Assembly (NCBI GenBank): GCA_030770545.1 | Contig: CM061105.1 | Coordinates: 16,654,001 to 16,718,000 of the forward strand | Direction of reading: 5' to 3' | Length of the DNA stretch: 64,000 bases | Source of the DNA: Macropodus opercularis | Taxonomy: Eukaryota > Chordata > Actinopteri > Anabantiformes > Osphronemidae | Shown: piece after piece, positions 12,787 through 25,427 of the stretch | Position numbering within the stretch: position 1 is the first letter of the stretch | How the letters are laid out: every line of letters begins with the position of its first letter | Position numbers and translations under genes: made by a program | The notes under the pieces: generated by a model | What the model was told of the DNA's origin: nothing | The model's input: only the letters and a program-made list of their open reading frames with translations | Databases searched by the model: none

Positions 12787-15245
12787 CTAAGGAGGTGGAG
12801 CTGTGGTGTCTTGAGGGCCTTCTACCATTGAAGTGTGGGGAGGAGGTTCTGTTGTGGGTTCTTCTTCCATGACTGCGGTGTGTGGAGGGGTTGTCGTTGT
12901 GGTGTCCATCTGTTCAGCCAAGGTTGAAGCGTGGAGAGGGGGTGCTGTTGTGGGTTCTTTTGGTTCTTCCATGGCTGTGGTATGTTCAGGGGGTGCTGTT
13001 GTGGGTTCTTTTGGTTCTTCCATGGCTGTGGTACGTGGAGTGGGTGCGGTTGTGGGTTCTTTATGCTCTTCCATGGCTGTAGTGTTGTGAGGGCCCTCCC
13101 AGTTATAGGTTCCATTTAAAGCTGTAGTGTGTTGAGGGGGAGCTTTTGTAGTATGTTTTTCGGATTCTGGAGAGGTTGGAGGACCCTCCCAGTTAAAGTC
13201 TTCACGGTTATATTGCTGCGGGAACCCAAAATCGCGTCCTGCCATCAAATCGCAGGAGTCGGGATACAGCAGGTAACCAGAAAATGTGCTTGTGCTCTCG
13301 CTGTCAGTGAAGATGCCGTTGGTGACAGAATTCTTCACTTGCAGCCACACTTGGTCAAAAGTTGAGAGGTGGAGGACAACGGTTTGGCTGGAAGTGGCTT
13401 GGTTGTTTGCTTCTGTTGCTCTGACTATAGGGAAGAGGTTTCTGAACAGCCCAACCTTCAGTGGTCTGAGGGCAACAGCCAGGTGGAAGCTGAAGACGTA
13501 GGTGCCATTGACAGGAGCTGTGTAGATGCCAGTGTTGGGATTGTAATGCCCTGGTATGTTGGTAAAGACATTTTGAAAAATAATGGGCTGGTTTTCAGGA
13601 GGAAATGACTGTTGAATAGATGCAGAGAATGCAGACTGGATGGTTGGGGAACAGGGGCCAGGTAGTCCAATGGGACCTAGCATGCCTTGGCTGCCTTTTA
13701 GCCCAGTTGGCCCCTGTATACCTTGGACACCTGTGTCACCTTTGTCTCCTTTAGCCCCCTTTTCTCCTGGTTTACCATCAGCACCCTTCACACCGTCAGT
13801 GCATGTACACTGACCTTGCGCCCCTTGGTCACCCTTTTGTCCGTTTAGCCCAGGGTCGCCAGGTCTGCCCATGTCACCCTTATCACCCTTAAGACCTTTG
13901 GCTCCCATAAGTCCCTCTACTCCAGGTAAGCCTCGGGCTCCAGCTGGCCCTGGGGGCCCTTGTAGACCTTGTGGACCCTCAATAGTTTGACATGATGCAG
14001 GGCATACGCCGGTTTCTCCTTGAGGACCCTGTGGACCTGGAGGGCCCAGCAATCCTTGGTCTCCTTTGTCTCCTACAGACACAAACATAGACATCTAGAA
14101 TTTGTGCTTGAAAAACCTCAGCTGTAAAAACCAAACATCTTTTAATATTTAAATTTTAACAAAGTTATCATTGAGTGTCATTAATATCATTAACCAATGA
14201 CCAATAATAATCGGTGTTTGACCCTGAAATGCAACTTCCTCTCTTTCTGTGAGCAGCTTACTTCATCCATCTCTGCTCTACATAGGGAGCAAGGAATGGA
14301 GGGTGTTTCCACAGAAGAAAACAAAGATTGAGAACTGTAACAAATATTAAATAGGATACTGTAACATCACAACAGACCTTTGAAGCCACGCTCGCCCTTT
14401 GTTCCAGTGAAACCGGAAGGTCCAGGCTGCCCTTTATCCCCCATGTCTCCCTTCTGACCTGCAACAACAAATAGACACAAATCATGACAAAATCCCTAAG
14501 TAAAGAGATGCATCATGTGACCTGCACTAGTGAAGTTTCTCCTGCTCAGTTGGACAATACTTGTCTCTGTGCTGATTCATCATGATTATTACTCATGTAC
14601 TATAAACTACATGTGCCATCATCGCTGGATTGTTCACAGCGATGGTGTTAGAGGAAACACGTAGAGCTGTAACTTACCCTTTATTCCCGGAGGGCCTGTG
14701 AATCCTGGACGACCAGTGAACCCAGTCATTCCTCTCATGCCCGGACTCCCAGGTATCCCTGGTCAAAGATTACACTCAGCTCACTGTGTGTCTTAAATGC
14801 TTCACTTCTACCACAAACACAAACTCCCACACTTAAAATATACCAAATTCTGTTGCTAACCACTGCTCCTGCTAAAGTGTAGCAGTTAATTTAAAGTGTT
14901 GGACATGCCTGGAGGACCACGATCTCCACGATCTCCCTTGGGTCCCGCTGTGCCCTTACACCGCCAACAGGCACAGAAAAAGGGAATCTCTGCAATGGAT
15001 GGTGGTACTGGCGCATTCATCAGCAGGTCGCAGATGGTAGGATCAGGCACTATGGGTATCATTGGGTCGGTGGTCCCATTTGGTTCACCTGTCGGGGGAA
15101 ATGGCAGAAGCCCACTGCGGAAAGTGCCTGTATCGGGTAATTCAAAAGGAGGAACCTCCCCTGAGCCAAGCTCCGTATTGTCGGGTACCAGCATGGCAGA
15201 GCAGAGGGAGGAAAAGATGAGGAGTCCCAGCAGCCTCAACAACAT
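12787..15245 (-). CDS. Secreted collagen-like protein with C1q domain and Thr/Pro-rich tail (otolin-like)
   Basis: Modelled minus-strand exons are 15245-14909 (signal peptide MLLRLLGLLIFSSLCSA, acidic Pro-rich segment, CDLL...FFCACWRC, first Gly-X-Y), 14758-14678, 14458-14378 (each 81 bp, pure Gly-X-Y) and 14072-12787. The last exon holds about 40 more collagen triplets interrupted by two Cys-bearing breaks (GVCPASC and QCTCTDG). It then encodes a C1q domain beginning SAFSASIQQSFPPENQPIIF and ending FSGYLLYPD. A tail of about 170 residues carries near-repeats of MEEPKEPTTAPP.HTTA. Collagen plus C1q makes this a short-chain collagen that should trimerise outside the cell. The layout resembles otolin-1/saccular collagen, but other C1q-collagens are possible. 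The Thr-rich tail is unlike the family members I know. The first intron appears to use a GC donor. Confidence 0.8.
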
Positions 15246-18045
15246 CTGGGGCGAAAGTAAAATAATGCTTAACTCAGTACATCGTGTTTAGGAAATTCAT
15301 TTGTTTCAGGAACTCTACACAAAATAGTGTCAGATCATTTTTTTGTCTGAAGTTGCAGGCTGATACTTGACTTTGACAAATGGAACTTAGAATTAAAAAG
15401 CAAAGTGAATGCTAATGCCAGAGCTACTACATCTTAGAATTGTTAGGAAATGTTGGGAAAAACTCACCACTTTGTCCGATTTGTGCAGCATTGTCCAAAG
15501 ACACAGTTTTGGAAAAATGAGCAGGAGCAAGGAGGCTTTGAACCATTTATAAACGAAACCTCTCAGCCAAAACAAAACTTCTTTCAAGATCAGTTTCACC
15601 TGATGGTCTGGCAAACAAAAGCTGGGGATGGAGGGAGGGGACGTGTCTTCATTGTCTAGTTGAGGAAGAACTGGGCCCATATGTGACACGACCTCTCAGT
15701 TTATCTACCATCACTATCCACCCTTTTTTTTCTTTCATGCTTCCAGAAAACTAGCTTTTGTCTTTAAAGTTCTGGGACATTAGATCTGATACAGTCCATC
15801 CAGGACTTTGCGGGAATGCAGTGAATTCACAATTTGTCTGCTTCTTCAATGTTTATATGTTTAGAATTTTATCATAATAAATCAACTAAATACAAATAAA
15901 TAAAGTTAAATAAAGTAGAAGAGCGAGGTTTTCCCACATTTTTGACATAGCCAGAAAATGCCATAAAACATAAATTCAGTTTTGAACCTACCTCACAAAT
16001 AATTCCACCACATTCACAATCTTGAGTTTAAGGTTTTTTGCTTCAGTATGACGTTACTGATATTTGCCCACTTTATATAACTATTCAAGTAGTTTATATA
16101 ATTATATAATATAATATAATATAATATCTAATTTGTCTTTGAAGTAAATATGGAGATTTGTACGTTCCTGAAAAAGCAGACTTATTAGACATTATTATTC
16201 AGTCTTTTTATTATCAGCATTATTCCTACATAAATCAGAACAAAATACAACTGAATCTGAATCCAGGATTAGGTTACATTTCTGACTTTCTTGATACTGA
16301 AAGTCACAAATATTTTTTTATTTAAATAATCGACATGAAATTGTTTAGGACTTCACAATGGACAACAATACATTTTTACATCAGTGATTTGTCTTTTCTC
16401 CCTTTAAATAAACAACCTCCGTTGATACAACAATGCAGTCATCCAACCCCGTGAAAAGCAGCCGCTGTTCACAATGAGCAACCTAATTTTTTAGCACATT
16501 CAGCAGCAGAGGACTTTGTTGGACAATGATGCCTCGTGGGATTTTCTGGATACGTGAATAAAACAGAACTTCAACACTGAAATTTAAACTAAACATTGAC
16601 AAACATTGCTGTGGTTCATGATCTGTAGGAAAGAAGACAATTTGTTAAAAACAAAACTGGAACTCTGGTTAGTGATACATGTAGCTAAACCAATACGTGA
16701 GCATGAGATCTTGTTAGTGGTAATTACTGAAGAGAAACAGTTTATTGTGAGCAGTTAATTCTTAATTTAATTCAGTAAAGAATAAGTAAAGTTTAATTAT
16801 GTTAATAAAACAAAAGCTGAAAAATAAAAGAATACAGGAAACACAAAGCAGCAGGCAGCTGGCCAGGTCTGACACCAGCTTACCATCATAAAACAGTGGT
16901 GTTTGAGGCCTCACCCTTCGTCCATCTCATCACTGAATCACCTGTGGAATCAGAGACATGTCCTGCTCATCTGTGGGCCAGCTTTTATTATGAAAAGTCA
17001 AAATAGCCATTTACACAAAAGTAAATTGAGCCAAGGAAACAAGGCTGTGGCACAAAGGAAGACAAAAAGCTGAATAGTTCACCCTAATAAATGGCCTGGT
17101 TTCCACAGTCTTGGGTGCTCAGCAACACCCCCGAGGCCAGACCGGGTGTCACGTTTGCATTTTTAATGGAAGGGTTTAACTGTTGACGGGAAATCGAAGG
17201 TGATCTGGCCGCTGGCCAGCAAAATATAACGAAACTAAAATAAAATGATGCCACGCGACCACTAAAAATGACTTTATTCTGCGTTGTTTATAATACATGC
17301 ATTTTCACGACGTTTCTCACTTGGTGTGAAATTACAGATTCCTTTTATAGACATTTCCCTGATGTTAATGTTGAATGATTTAACATTTTGACACATTATT
17401 ATCTGTAGTGGAAAAAGACCATGCGTATATAAATATATATATATAAGAATGTGGGAAAATGGTTACTTCGAAACCCACAGTCACCACTGACAGCGATACA
17501 ACTAGTAGCTCAGTGTTCCAACACTAGTAGAACACAGTAGAACAGGCCCTGTCTAGGCTTTGCTTATTCAGTCTGACAGTCTGGGCTTGAACAAACAATT
17601 CTTGGTATGAAATATTCACATTCTGACACAGGTTGAGGGTTCAAATCCCCTCCCTAGGCTGAGGGGGGCTGTGCCAGGCTCCGTCCTTCCCCGCACGGCT
17701 GCAACATCGTCCCTGCAGGAGAGAGGCGACGCCGTTTGCCTGCCTTTGCATATTTACATCTCACTGCTGAGACTTTGAGACGCGTCTGATTGAATTCTTC
17801 TTAGCTGGAATATCTCTGACAACAACATCCACATCATCATATACAGAAAAATTAAGCAGTAGGCAGAAATTTTTTACTACACTGTTTGTTGTCTTAACAA
17901 ATTACATCATGGATGTTAATCTTTAGAGGAGTCGGAAGGTTTACGGCTTTATTCTGTGAGAACAATGTAGACACACATCAGCTGTTATCTTGCATTTCAG
18001 CAGATGAAATGTTTCATCCAACAGTTTGTGGGATGACTATGGCTA

Positions 18046-18047
<2 letters not shown>
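15246..18047. other. Long AT-rich noncoding interval
   Basis: No coding exon, tRNA or clear transposon is recognised. There is a short AATAT-type run near 16105-16128 and an AT-rich stretch around 17425-17445. The part next to 15245 is the presumed promoter side of the collagen/C1q gene. Confidence 0.5.

Positions 18048-18107
<60 letters not shown>
18048..18107. repeat. (TG)30 microsatellite
   Basis: This is an uninterrupted TG dinucleotide run of about 60 bp. Confidence 0.98.
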
Positions 18108-18108
<1 letters not shown>

Positions 18109-19721
18109 CCTGTATTGATAATGATATGGGGAACACTAGTTCAGAGCCCTATTACGGGGACGTCCTCCCATTTGGCTTAATGCTGGTCTCCACTAACAGT
18201 CTCATAGAGTTAAAGCTTATTAAAGTTAAAGGTAAAGTGTTGGAAAAGACTCGTAGTGTTTGTAGTTCGATTGTGTTTTATTTCCAGGGAATAAACCTAA
18301 TCTTCTGCTTCTTTTCTTCTCTTGATATCTTCACGATCTCAGTAGTCTCCAATTCCTTGGTCTCTAAACCGTGTGTGTGATATTAAGTCATTCAGAAAAC
18401 GATATGTTTTAGGGTCCCAGTAGTCCCAATATGTCTTTATCAGTTTTCTTTTCAACAGTTTTTGGCTTCTTTACAGGGCGTTTGCATGTTCAGATTTCCT
18501 GTCTGTTCTAGTCTAAAAGGTAGATTGTGTTTACTTTGGTGTTTTCTGTTGAAAAAAAAAATGTTTTTACCAGCTCACGTAAATGTGGAGTATGAAGTAT
18601 TAATTTTCATAATCTGCATTGGATGTTCTTCATATACTGAAGAGATTTTATGCCCCATATCATTTTCTGCAGATATTTAAATACATACACAGAATTAATA
18701 AAAAATAAATGGAATTGCTTTTGTTTTCCACAATAATGTTCCCATTAAATGTATTGAACAGTGTACGTTTTAAAGGTTTTATATTTCAGATGCATGATCG
18801 GTCGCACAGTTTGAACTAGCTTGTGTCTGGCGCATCCCACTGGGAGCCTGTTCATGATGCCCCAGGTTTCTACATCATGACTGACCTCTGGTGGTTCATA
18901 TTCGTTTGGTATGTGGTCGTCCTGGTTTCTGTTGCGCATCTTGTCCTGAAGAGGGATCTCTCATCTGGCAGGTTTTTCTTATCTGAATCAACGTCGTGTT
19001 GTGCAGGTTAAAGGCATGCGCTTCATGAAGCCTGATATAAATCCAGTCATTCAACTCTGAAGCTTCAGCAGCACTCACAACATCTACGTCTCACATCTGG
19101 TGTCCTGGATAGAAAGCAACACCTGATCATCGAAGAAGAACCAGAGACGCATCCTTATCTGGGAGTCCAGCCTCGGTTCTCTTGCAGAGGAGTGAGTGGA
19201 GGATGGACGGGAGGTTTGTGTGCATATTGACAGTGTTGGCAGACAGGGCTCAGCTGCAGACTGTGGACTCACAGTAAACACTGGTGGTTTAGTCATTAAC
19301 ACAGCAGCAACAGAGCAAACGGTCGTCTCCGTCCACGGCTTGATTCTTCACACGTAAGTAGAAAACTCATCTCAGACGTTCGTTTTCTGCTGTGTCTTGG
19401 TTTCATGTCATGACAGTCGTAGAACGTCGCCCCAGCTCTGCTCCATCTCAAGCTCCTGTCATTCAGCGCTTAAGGTCACAGGTCACAGTGGTTGCTCAGG
19501 CATCGCTGTGTGTCAAAATACTGCACAACTGAAATGTTGTATTAACATGAACATTTCAGCAATAAGAAAAATCTTTATGTGATGTGGTTATTTTGTGTTT
19601 GTATCTTCAGCTTTACTTTATTTTGGTCACATCAACCTCTGTGATGTGACTTAGATATTAACTCGAATGGACACTGATTAGATATAAATGTCTGTCGTTG
19701 GTTTTAGGTCTGACTGACGTC
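18108..19721. other. Noncoding region upstream of protein C
   Basis: No coding exon is seen. A possible 5' noncoding exon of the protein C gene could end at the donor near 19354 (cacac|gtaagt). The nearby tcattaac could be an HNF1-like half site for a liver gene. Both suggestions are weak. Confidence 0.35.
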
Positions 19722-22548
19722 ATGTCTCGCCTCATCCTCTGTCTGTTTGTCATCTTTGCTCTGTGGTCGGCGTCAGTGCTCAGTCTGTCAGGTGAGTGTC
19801 CATGAATGCATCACAGACATGATACGAAATCTACCCTGGTACCTGCTCAGGCCATGTAATCACTCAAGAAGACAAGAAATTGACCGTCTTCCGCCTCCTC
19901 AGTGTTTTCGGACCCTCCGCGGGCCCACATGCTGCTTCGGTCTCGTCGGGCGAACTCCTTCATGGAGGAGCTGAGGCCTCCTTCCAAGGAGCGGGAATGT
20001 GTGGAGGAAAGATGTGACTTTGAAGAGGCCAGAGAGATTTTCCAAACTAGGGAAGCCACAGTAAGAAGGTTTTGTTTCTGTCCAGAACTCGATTAGATAA
20101 AAACACAACACGAATATCAGGGCATGTAATTATCCCTCAGCCAGTCTTCTGTCCTGTGGTTGACCATGACCTTCTGCCTCAGTGCCCTGTTCCTGTTCTG
20201 AGTTTCTGAATAATAAAATAAATCTAAGTGCTTTATTTTCCCTGAAACACAGAACAGTTCATTCTAATATTGTCAAAGGGTTTGGACTCGTGGTGTTGTC
20301 TTGATTCCTTATTCTTCTCTAGTTTTATGGTCTTGTGTTTACTTTTGTGGAATTTATGGGCAAACGTAGAGTCAACAACCTCTTAAAAGTAAATCAAGCA
20401 GAATTTGAATGATTTTAAAATGCATGACCAGCAATATTTAGATTTAAAAGGGTCAAACTATCTGCAGGTGTGTTGAGACATTTAACAGAAATCCTGCTGC
20501 ACGTCTGGTGTGACTTACTTAGCTTCTATTCATGCACCGTTTGGACGAGCGGCAATACTCAAGGTTTGTCTTGTGTGTTTTCAGCTGGAGTTCTGGACGG
20601 TGTACATAGGTAAGACACGTCTGTTCCATAACAACCCTACACCTGGAGATGTGGCTTTAACGAATTCCCGTTGGTCTGACTTTCAGACGGGAACCAGTGT
20701 CTGGCCAACAGCTGCGTCCACGGAGAGTGTTTGGACATGTATCAGGACTACGCCTGCGTTTGCCAGCCTGGGTACGAAGGCAGATACTGCAACCAGCGTG
20801 AGTCAAGCAGAAAAGTACTTAGTTACAGTAGATGTACAGCTTCACATTCCTGACATCTGAAACACATTTGACCTCGATGCTGATGACAACATGAATCAGA
20901 GATCTCGGTCTCGGCCACATCGGACTATGCAGGCAGAGAACTGGTTCTGACGATTCATGGCTGTGGTCTGTTGTTTAGCCCAAACAGCCACTAACTGCTC
21001 TGTGGATAATGGCGGCTGTGACCACGACTGTGCGGAGAACCAGGACAACCTGTCGAGAACCTGCAGCTGCGTGAAAGGATACGAGCTGCACAACGACGCC
21101 AGGACATGTGTCCCGGCAGGTGAGAGCAGACGGACTGATGGGTGTGGAGGCAGATTAAACCAGCCCCAGATGCCAGTTCCCTGAATATTTATACTCACCA
21201 ACGATGTGAATGAACAGTTATTACTCTGACAGTGTTTCTGCTTCAGGAAGCTCTTCCTGTGGCCGTCTGATGATCGGCAGGTCGCCGAGCACCAAACTGA
21301 AGGCCACCCTGTGGCCCTGGACAGTGGGAGGGGAGGTGGGAAAGAAAGGAGAGAGTCCCTGGCAGGTAACTGAGACAGATAATCAGGAGCCGACACACAT
21401 GGAGAAGCAGATTCTGTCTGGACGGTTTCCCTGCAGAACTGCAGGGGCAGCTTCTCCCTTTGTCAGCATCTGTTTTTATTTCTATTGAATCAGAGTTGTC
21501 TGATCACAGTTTTAAGTTGGATAGTGTGTTTGAGCACAGGCGCTGTTACTGAACGCTAAAGGCTTTTTCCACTGCGGGGGCGTCCTCATCGATGAGAGCT
21601 GGGTGCTGACGGCTGCTCACTGCCTCGAAGGCAGCATGAAATTCAAAGTGCGACTTGGTGAGTTTCTCGCTGTGACCACACTAAACGCTGGGCCCGTAAA
21701 CACACCAGAGAGGCTCCACAGCAGCAGCAGGTCTTTGGCTGAATTTGAATGTTTGACGAGGACAACGACAAGAGATAAAACTCTACGACTGATGCGGGTC
21801 CTGGTGAAACGTTATCTAACCTCCTTGTGTCAGATTATCCTTTGATTTAAGTGCTGACCTTTGCTCTGATGATATGGTGGCAGCTGTTTCTACTGAAGGA
21901 CTGTTTGGCCCATAGTCACCAGTCGTCTTTGTTACCGATCTGTCTCCAGGTGACTACGAGCGTCACAGAAGGGAAGGCAGCGAGGTCACGGTGACGGTGG
22001 CTCAGACCTTCAAACACCCGAAATACAACAGCAGAACAGTGGACAACGACATCGCCCTGCTGCGTCTGGAGCATCCCGTCCAATTCACCAACTACATCGT
22101 CCCCATCTGCCTGCCGGGACGCGAGTTGGCCGAGCGGGTTCTCCACCTCAACGGCACCATCACCGTGGTGACGGGCTGGGGCAAGAACGACAGTAACAAG
22201 TACAGCTCGGCGCTCAACGTCATCCGGGTCCCGCTGGTGGAACGCAGCGTCTGCGCCCGGCAGATGTCCCACAACATCTCCAACAACGTGCTCTGCGCCG
22301 GCGTCCTTGGGCAGAGGATGGACGCCTGCGAGGGCGACAGCGGCGGGCCCATGGTCACTTTGTACCGTGACACCTGGTTCCTGATCGGCCTGGTGTCCTG
22401 GGGCGAGGGCTGTGGCAAGCTGGACAAGCTGGGCATCTACACCAAGGTGTCCAACTACAACGAGTGGATCAGCAGAGCGATGGATCGGTGGAACAGTAGG
22501 AATCCACAACAGGCCCCTGAACTCCTCCCTCCACACAGGCCTCAGTAG
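19722..22548 (+). CDS. proc: Vitamin K-dependent protein C, 8 coding exons
   Basis: This is a plasma serine-protease zymogen that, in mammals, inactivates factors Va and VIIIa. Exons are 19722-19791 (signal peptide), 19903-20060 (propeptide ending RSRR, then Gla domain ANSFMEEL...ERECVEERCDFEEAREIF), 20585-20609, 20687-20797 (EGF1), 20979-21119 (EGF2), 21247-21365 (activation region), 21540-21657 and 21950-22548. All phases close. The catalytic triad is intact: LTAAHC, DNDIALL and GDSGGP. Domain order alone would also fit factors VII, IX or X. The serine-protease part (VLGQRMDACEGDSGGPMV, TWFLIGLVSWGEGCG) and the Gla domain match protein C best. At the activation cleavage site the usual Arg-(Ile/Leu) is replaced: the sequence reads ATLWPW-TVGGEVGKK. 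There is also no Lys-Arg dibasic site in the linker. Fish carry proc duplicates, and this may be one of them. Confidence 0.9.
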
Positions 22549-22597
22549 AACCGTGTGACATGAACCCAGCGCTGTCTCCGCTTTTGAGCCACTTAGC

Positions 22598-22603
22598 AAT
22601 AAA
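22598..22603 (+). promoter_or_regulatory. Poly(A) signal of protein C
   Basis: AATAAA lies about 50 bp after the stop codon at 22548. Confidence 0.8.
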
Positions 22604-23720
22604 GAGCCAAACTTTGGGGCACGATCATCTTTGTTTTTTCCGCTTTTAATAAGAGCACAATTTAACTTCGACTATTAAAATCCACTGTGACAACAGGTCA
22701 AACCACAGAGCGTTTCACAAAGTGCACAAAGAAGCTGAATTTAGAGACAGATTTTATTGTTGAGAACAGCAGAAGCACCGGTTGAGTCAGCGCTACACAG
22801 CTCCACCATCACTGAGCTCGAAGGCGTCACAGCGACGACACCAAGGTTGTTGACCGCAACACACAACGTGGACACACACTCAGTGTGAACTAAACCCACA
22901 TTAAGCTGCTGTGCCTCTAATAACAAGCTGCTGTTTGATAAAATTGCACTTGATTTACCCTGAGCTAAACTTTAACTGGCTCTGTTCACTATGACCAGTT
23001 CAACACAATTAACGGCTTGTTTAGTCGTGATCGAGGGCAGTAGTTTGACTTCTAAAAGCACCGGTAAGCAACAAATCAGCCACCGTACGGTTCAGAACCT
23101 GGTACCAGGTGACAACAGCTACGAGGTCTGGCGCTTGAGCTCAGCCCAACATTTAACGGTTACGCTAACAGTGAAGGAGTCCAGGTAAAACTACCTGTGA
23201 TCAGCGTTTCCCAGGTGAGACACAGCTTCACATGGAAAGAATATAAAAGCAGCAGCGGTGAAACTAAATCGATCAGTGGACAGAACACGTTTCACTGCTC
23301 AGACTCAGCAGGTATTAAACAGCGGAGACGCTGCCGCCTGGAGGTAGATGCTGCAAGTTCAGCCATCGCTGACCACGGTAAACACCTGGACTCACGTAGA
23401 CGTCAGCAGGTCCTCACGTTCGTCTAAAAGCCACGAAAGAAAACTACGAACGTCAGACACAAAAGACCAGACACAGACTAAACACCAACTGCTGCGCTGC
23501 GTTAATAAAAACATTATTACGCTGATGTATGTTATGTTTCTGAACTTCATCCATTCTGTGAATTGTTGCTGCTGTGACTGCGTTTGGGGAGAATATTGCC
23601 AAGCTTCTATTACGTACCTATTCTATCTAACTGATTAAAGTTACACCTACAGCGGCATCAAGTTCTGACCCTGCAGCGAAGGTGGACGGGGGAGCGGTTG
23701 ACCTCGTGGTGCGTTCAGGG
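22604..23720. other. Intergenic region between proc and dusp28 (tail to tail)
   Basis: I see no gene here. The right part is presumably the 3' UTR of the minus-strand dusp28 gene. Confidence 0.5.
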
Positions 23721-24568
23721 TCAGTCGGCCTCTCCTCGACTTTTCTTCAGCTCCTGTTCGTATCTCTGCAGCTGAGACATGAAACCGGGGTTGGGGTCGA
23801 TCACGTGTCGAGCCGTCTTCACTTTCTGGTGAAAATGAAACATTATGGTTATGTGAAAGCATTTTGAAATGGAAAATGTCATTATGTTCATAATGTTTCT
23901 ATCACACTTTGAGTCAAACGAGGTTTGGTTTCTGTTACAGCTCGAGGACATCGTCAGCTCCAGTCAAAGCTCGTCTTTCAGAAAACGAAGCTCTCTGCAG
24001 CAGATTTCATACAGTCTGCACTTTTCCGACCTTTAATCACGAGGCTGGATTTAAATGACGCTCTGGACGAACTGTACTCAGTAAATCGCTTTACTGGGGC
24101 CCTGCTGAGAAGGAGGCCCAGCAACAGGAAGCTACAATTTAAAACCTCTTCAGAGAATACGTCTAACGGTTAGAGCACGTCTGCCGCCTGCTTTGATGAC
24201 GTCACTTCCGGGTCGCGTCGCACCTGCAGGGCCTCCTCCAGCGCCAGCCTGCGGTGCTTCATCAGGTAGGCGATGCAGACGGTGGCCGAGCGGCTGCGGC
24301 CGTTCTTGCAGTAGACGACGCTGCGTCCTCCGCGGTTCGCCTCCTTCTGGATCGCGTCGGCGCAGCGGTCGAAGTGGCTGAACAGGTCCTCGTTGGGGTC
24401 GTCGTAGACGGGGACCCGCAGCTTCTTGATGCCGGCGGAGGGAAACGGCTGCTGCTTGGACACGTTGATGCAGAGCGTCACCGCCTCCTGCTGGATGAGC
24501 TCGTCGCTGCAGGCTGAGCGGGCGGAACTGATGAACAGCGCGCCGGTGACCTGACACAGCTGCAGCAT
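23721..24568 (-). CDS. dusp28: Dual-specificity phosphatase 28-like, 2 exons
   Basis: This is a small atypical dual-specificity phosphatase of about 150 residues consisting of the catalytic domain only. Modelled exons are 24568-24224 and 23825-23721 on the minus strand, joined in phase 0 at ALQ|KVKTA with GT-AG. The signature loop is VVYCKNGRSRSA: the Cys-x5-Arg is intact, but the usual His before the Cys is Tyr, as I recall for mammalian DUSP28. The general-acid Asp lies in VPVYDDPNEDL. The C-terminal NPGFMSQLQRYEQEL matches the family. The start at 24568 was chosen because MLQLCQVTGALFISSA fits the N-terminus of the phosphatase fold. The frame stays open upstream to 24733, so a longer N-terminus or an extra exon is possible. 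Confidence 0.85.
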
Positions 24569-25327
24569 CCTCCTGGACGGACTGACCCTCACGGGCTCCC
24601 GTAGCCACAGAGTTTCTCGGTGACTCGAGCTCTGAAAGCGTTCGTGAAGTAAACAGTGGGTTTCAATAAATACTGCGTTGCAGAAAGGAACCGCCTGCCT
24701 TTCATCTGCAAACACAAAGAAACGCTGAAACACTTAAAACATACAAACAAGGACACTTTTGGTAAATAATCCATCAACACAGACAGACTGCAGAGGTCAG
24801 TGAACGCATCACTAACAGACTCACGTCCAGGTGACCTTCGGACCAGCGCCGAGCTGTTCAGCGCGTGTTTGCCTCAGACCGACCCGTCTGCGCAGACTCG
24901 TCGTGACCCCCGCTGCTATATTTACCGCGGTGTCCTGGGTCCTAACGCTGCTCACGCACGAGGCGGGTCGCTCGCCCTGCGTCCAGCTGGGACTCGAACG
25001 CTGTGACGCCGTCTGTCCCTCAGAGTCCGCACCGGCCGAAGGGAAGCGACCTGTCAGTAGACGGACCAACGTTTACTCGTGGCGTCATCGCCTTTTAATC
25101 ACGTCTAGACCAGGTTTGTTTGCCAAAAGCTGGAGCCGTGGAAGACAGCAAGAATTTAAATCTGCACAAAACGGCGAAAACTGTAAACACGTAAGCGCCA
25201 TTTCCTGTGATTTGATGTAGAGTAAATGTAACGTAGCATAAAAAGTACAAGAACCTCCACGTTCCGTTTAGAACAATACTTGACTCCATGTCGTTAGTTA
25301 CTGATGACGGACACCAAGCGGAACAAA
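24569..25327. other. Intergenic region between dusp28 and the zinc-finger cluster
   Basis: Divergent promoter space between dusp28 (-) and the first zinc-finger gene (+). No additional gene is recognised. Confidence 0.4.
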
Positions 25328-25427
25328 AGGTTTCCGGCGGACTCCGGCCGGAACTTCTCGGTGTAACATCCGGTGTAAACAAAGGAGGCTGCGGGTGTTT
25401 GGAGGTTTGTCTGCGGAACAAGCAGCG

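Noticed and set aside
12822..13119. Overlapping ORFs on both strands opposite the collagen tail
   Set aside because: They are shadows of the repeated Thr/Pro-rich tail in the last collagen/C1q exon.
17913..18380. 155-codon ORF
   Set aside because: It runs through the TG microsatellite (poly Val-Cys) and has no sensible flanking splice structure.
19722..22548. Factor VII, IX or X instead of protein C
   Set aside because: The domain order is shared, but the protease text around ILGDRQDACEGDSGGP-type and FLxGLVSWGEGC segments and the human 2q-like neighbours fit protein C best; not fully excluded.
21916..22599. 227-codon minus-strand ORF
   Set aside because: It is antisense to the last protein C exon, whose GC-rich codons keep the opposite frame open.
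24193..24517. Plus-strand ORFs across 24.2-24.5 kb
   Set aside because: They are antisense shadows of the GC-rich dusp28 catalytic exon.
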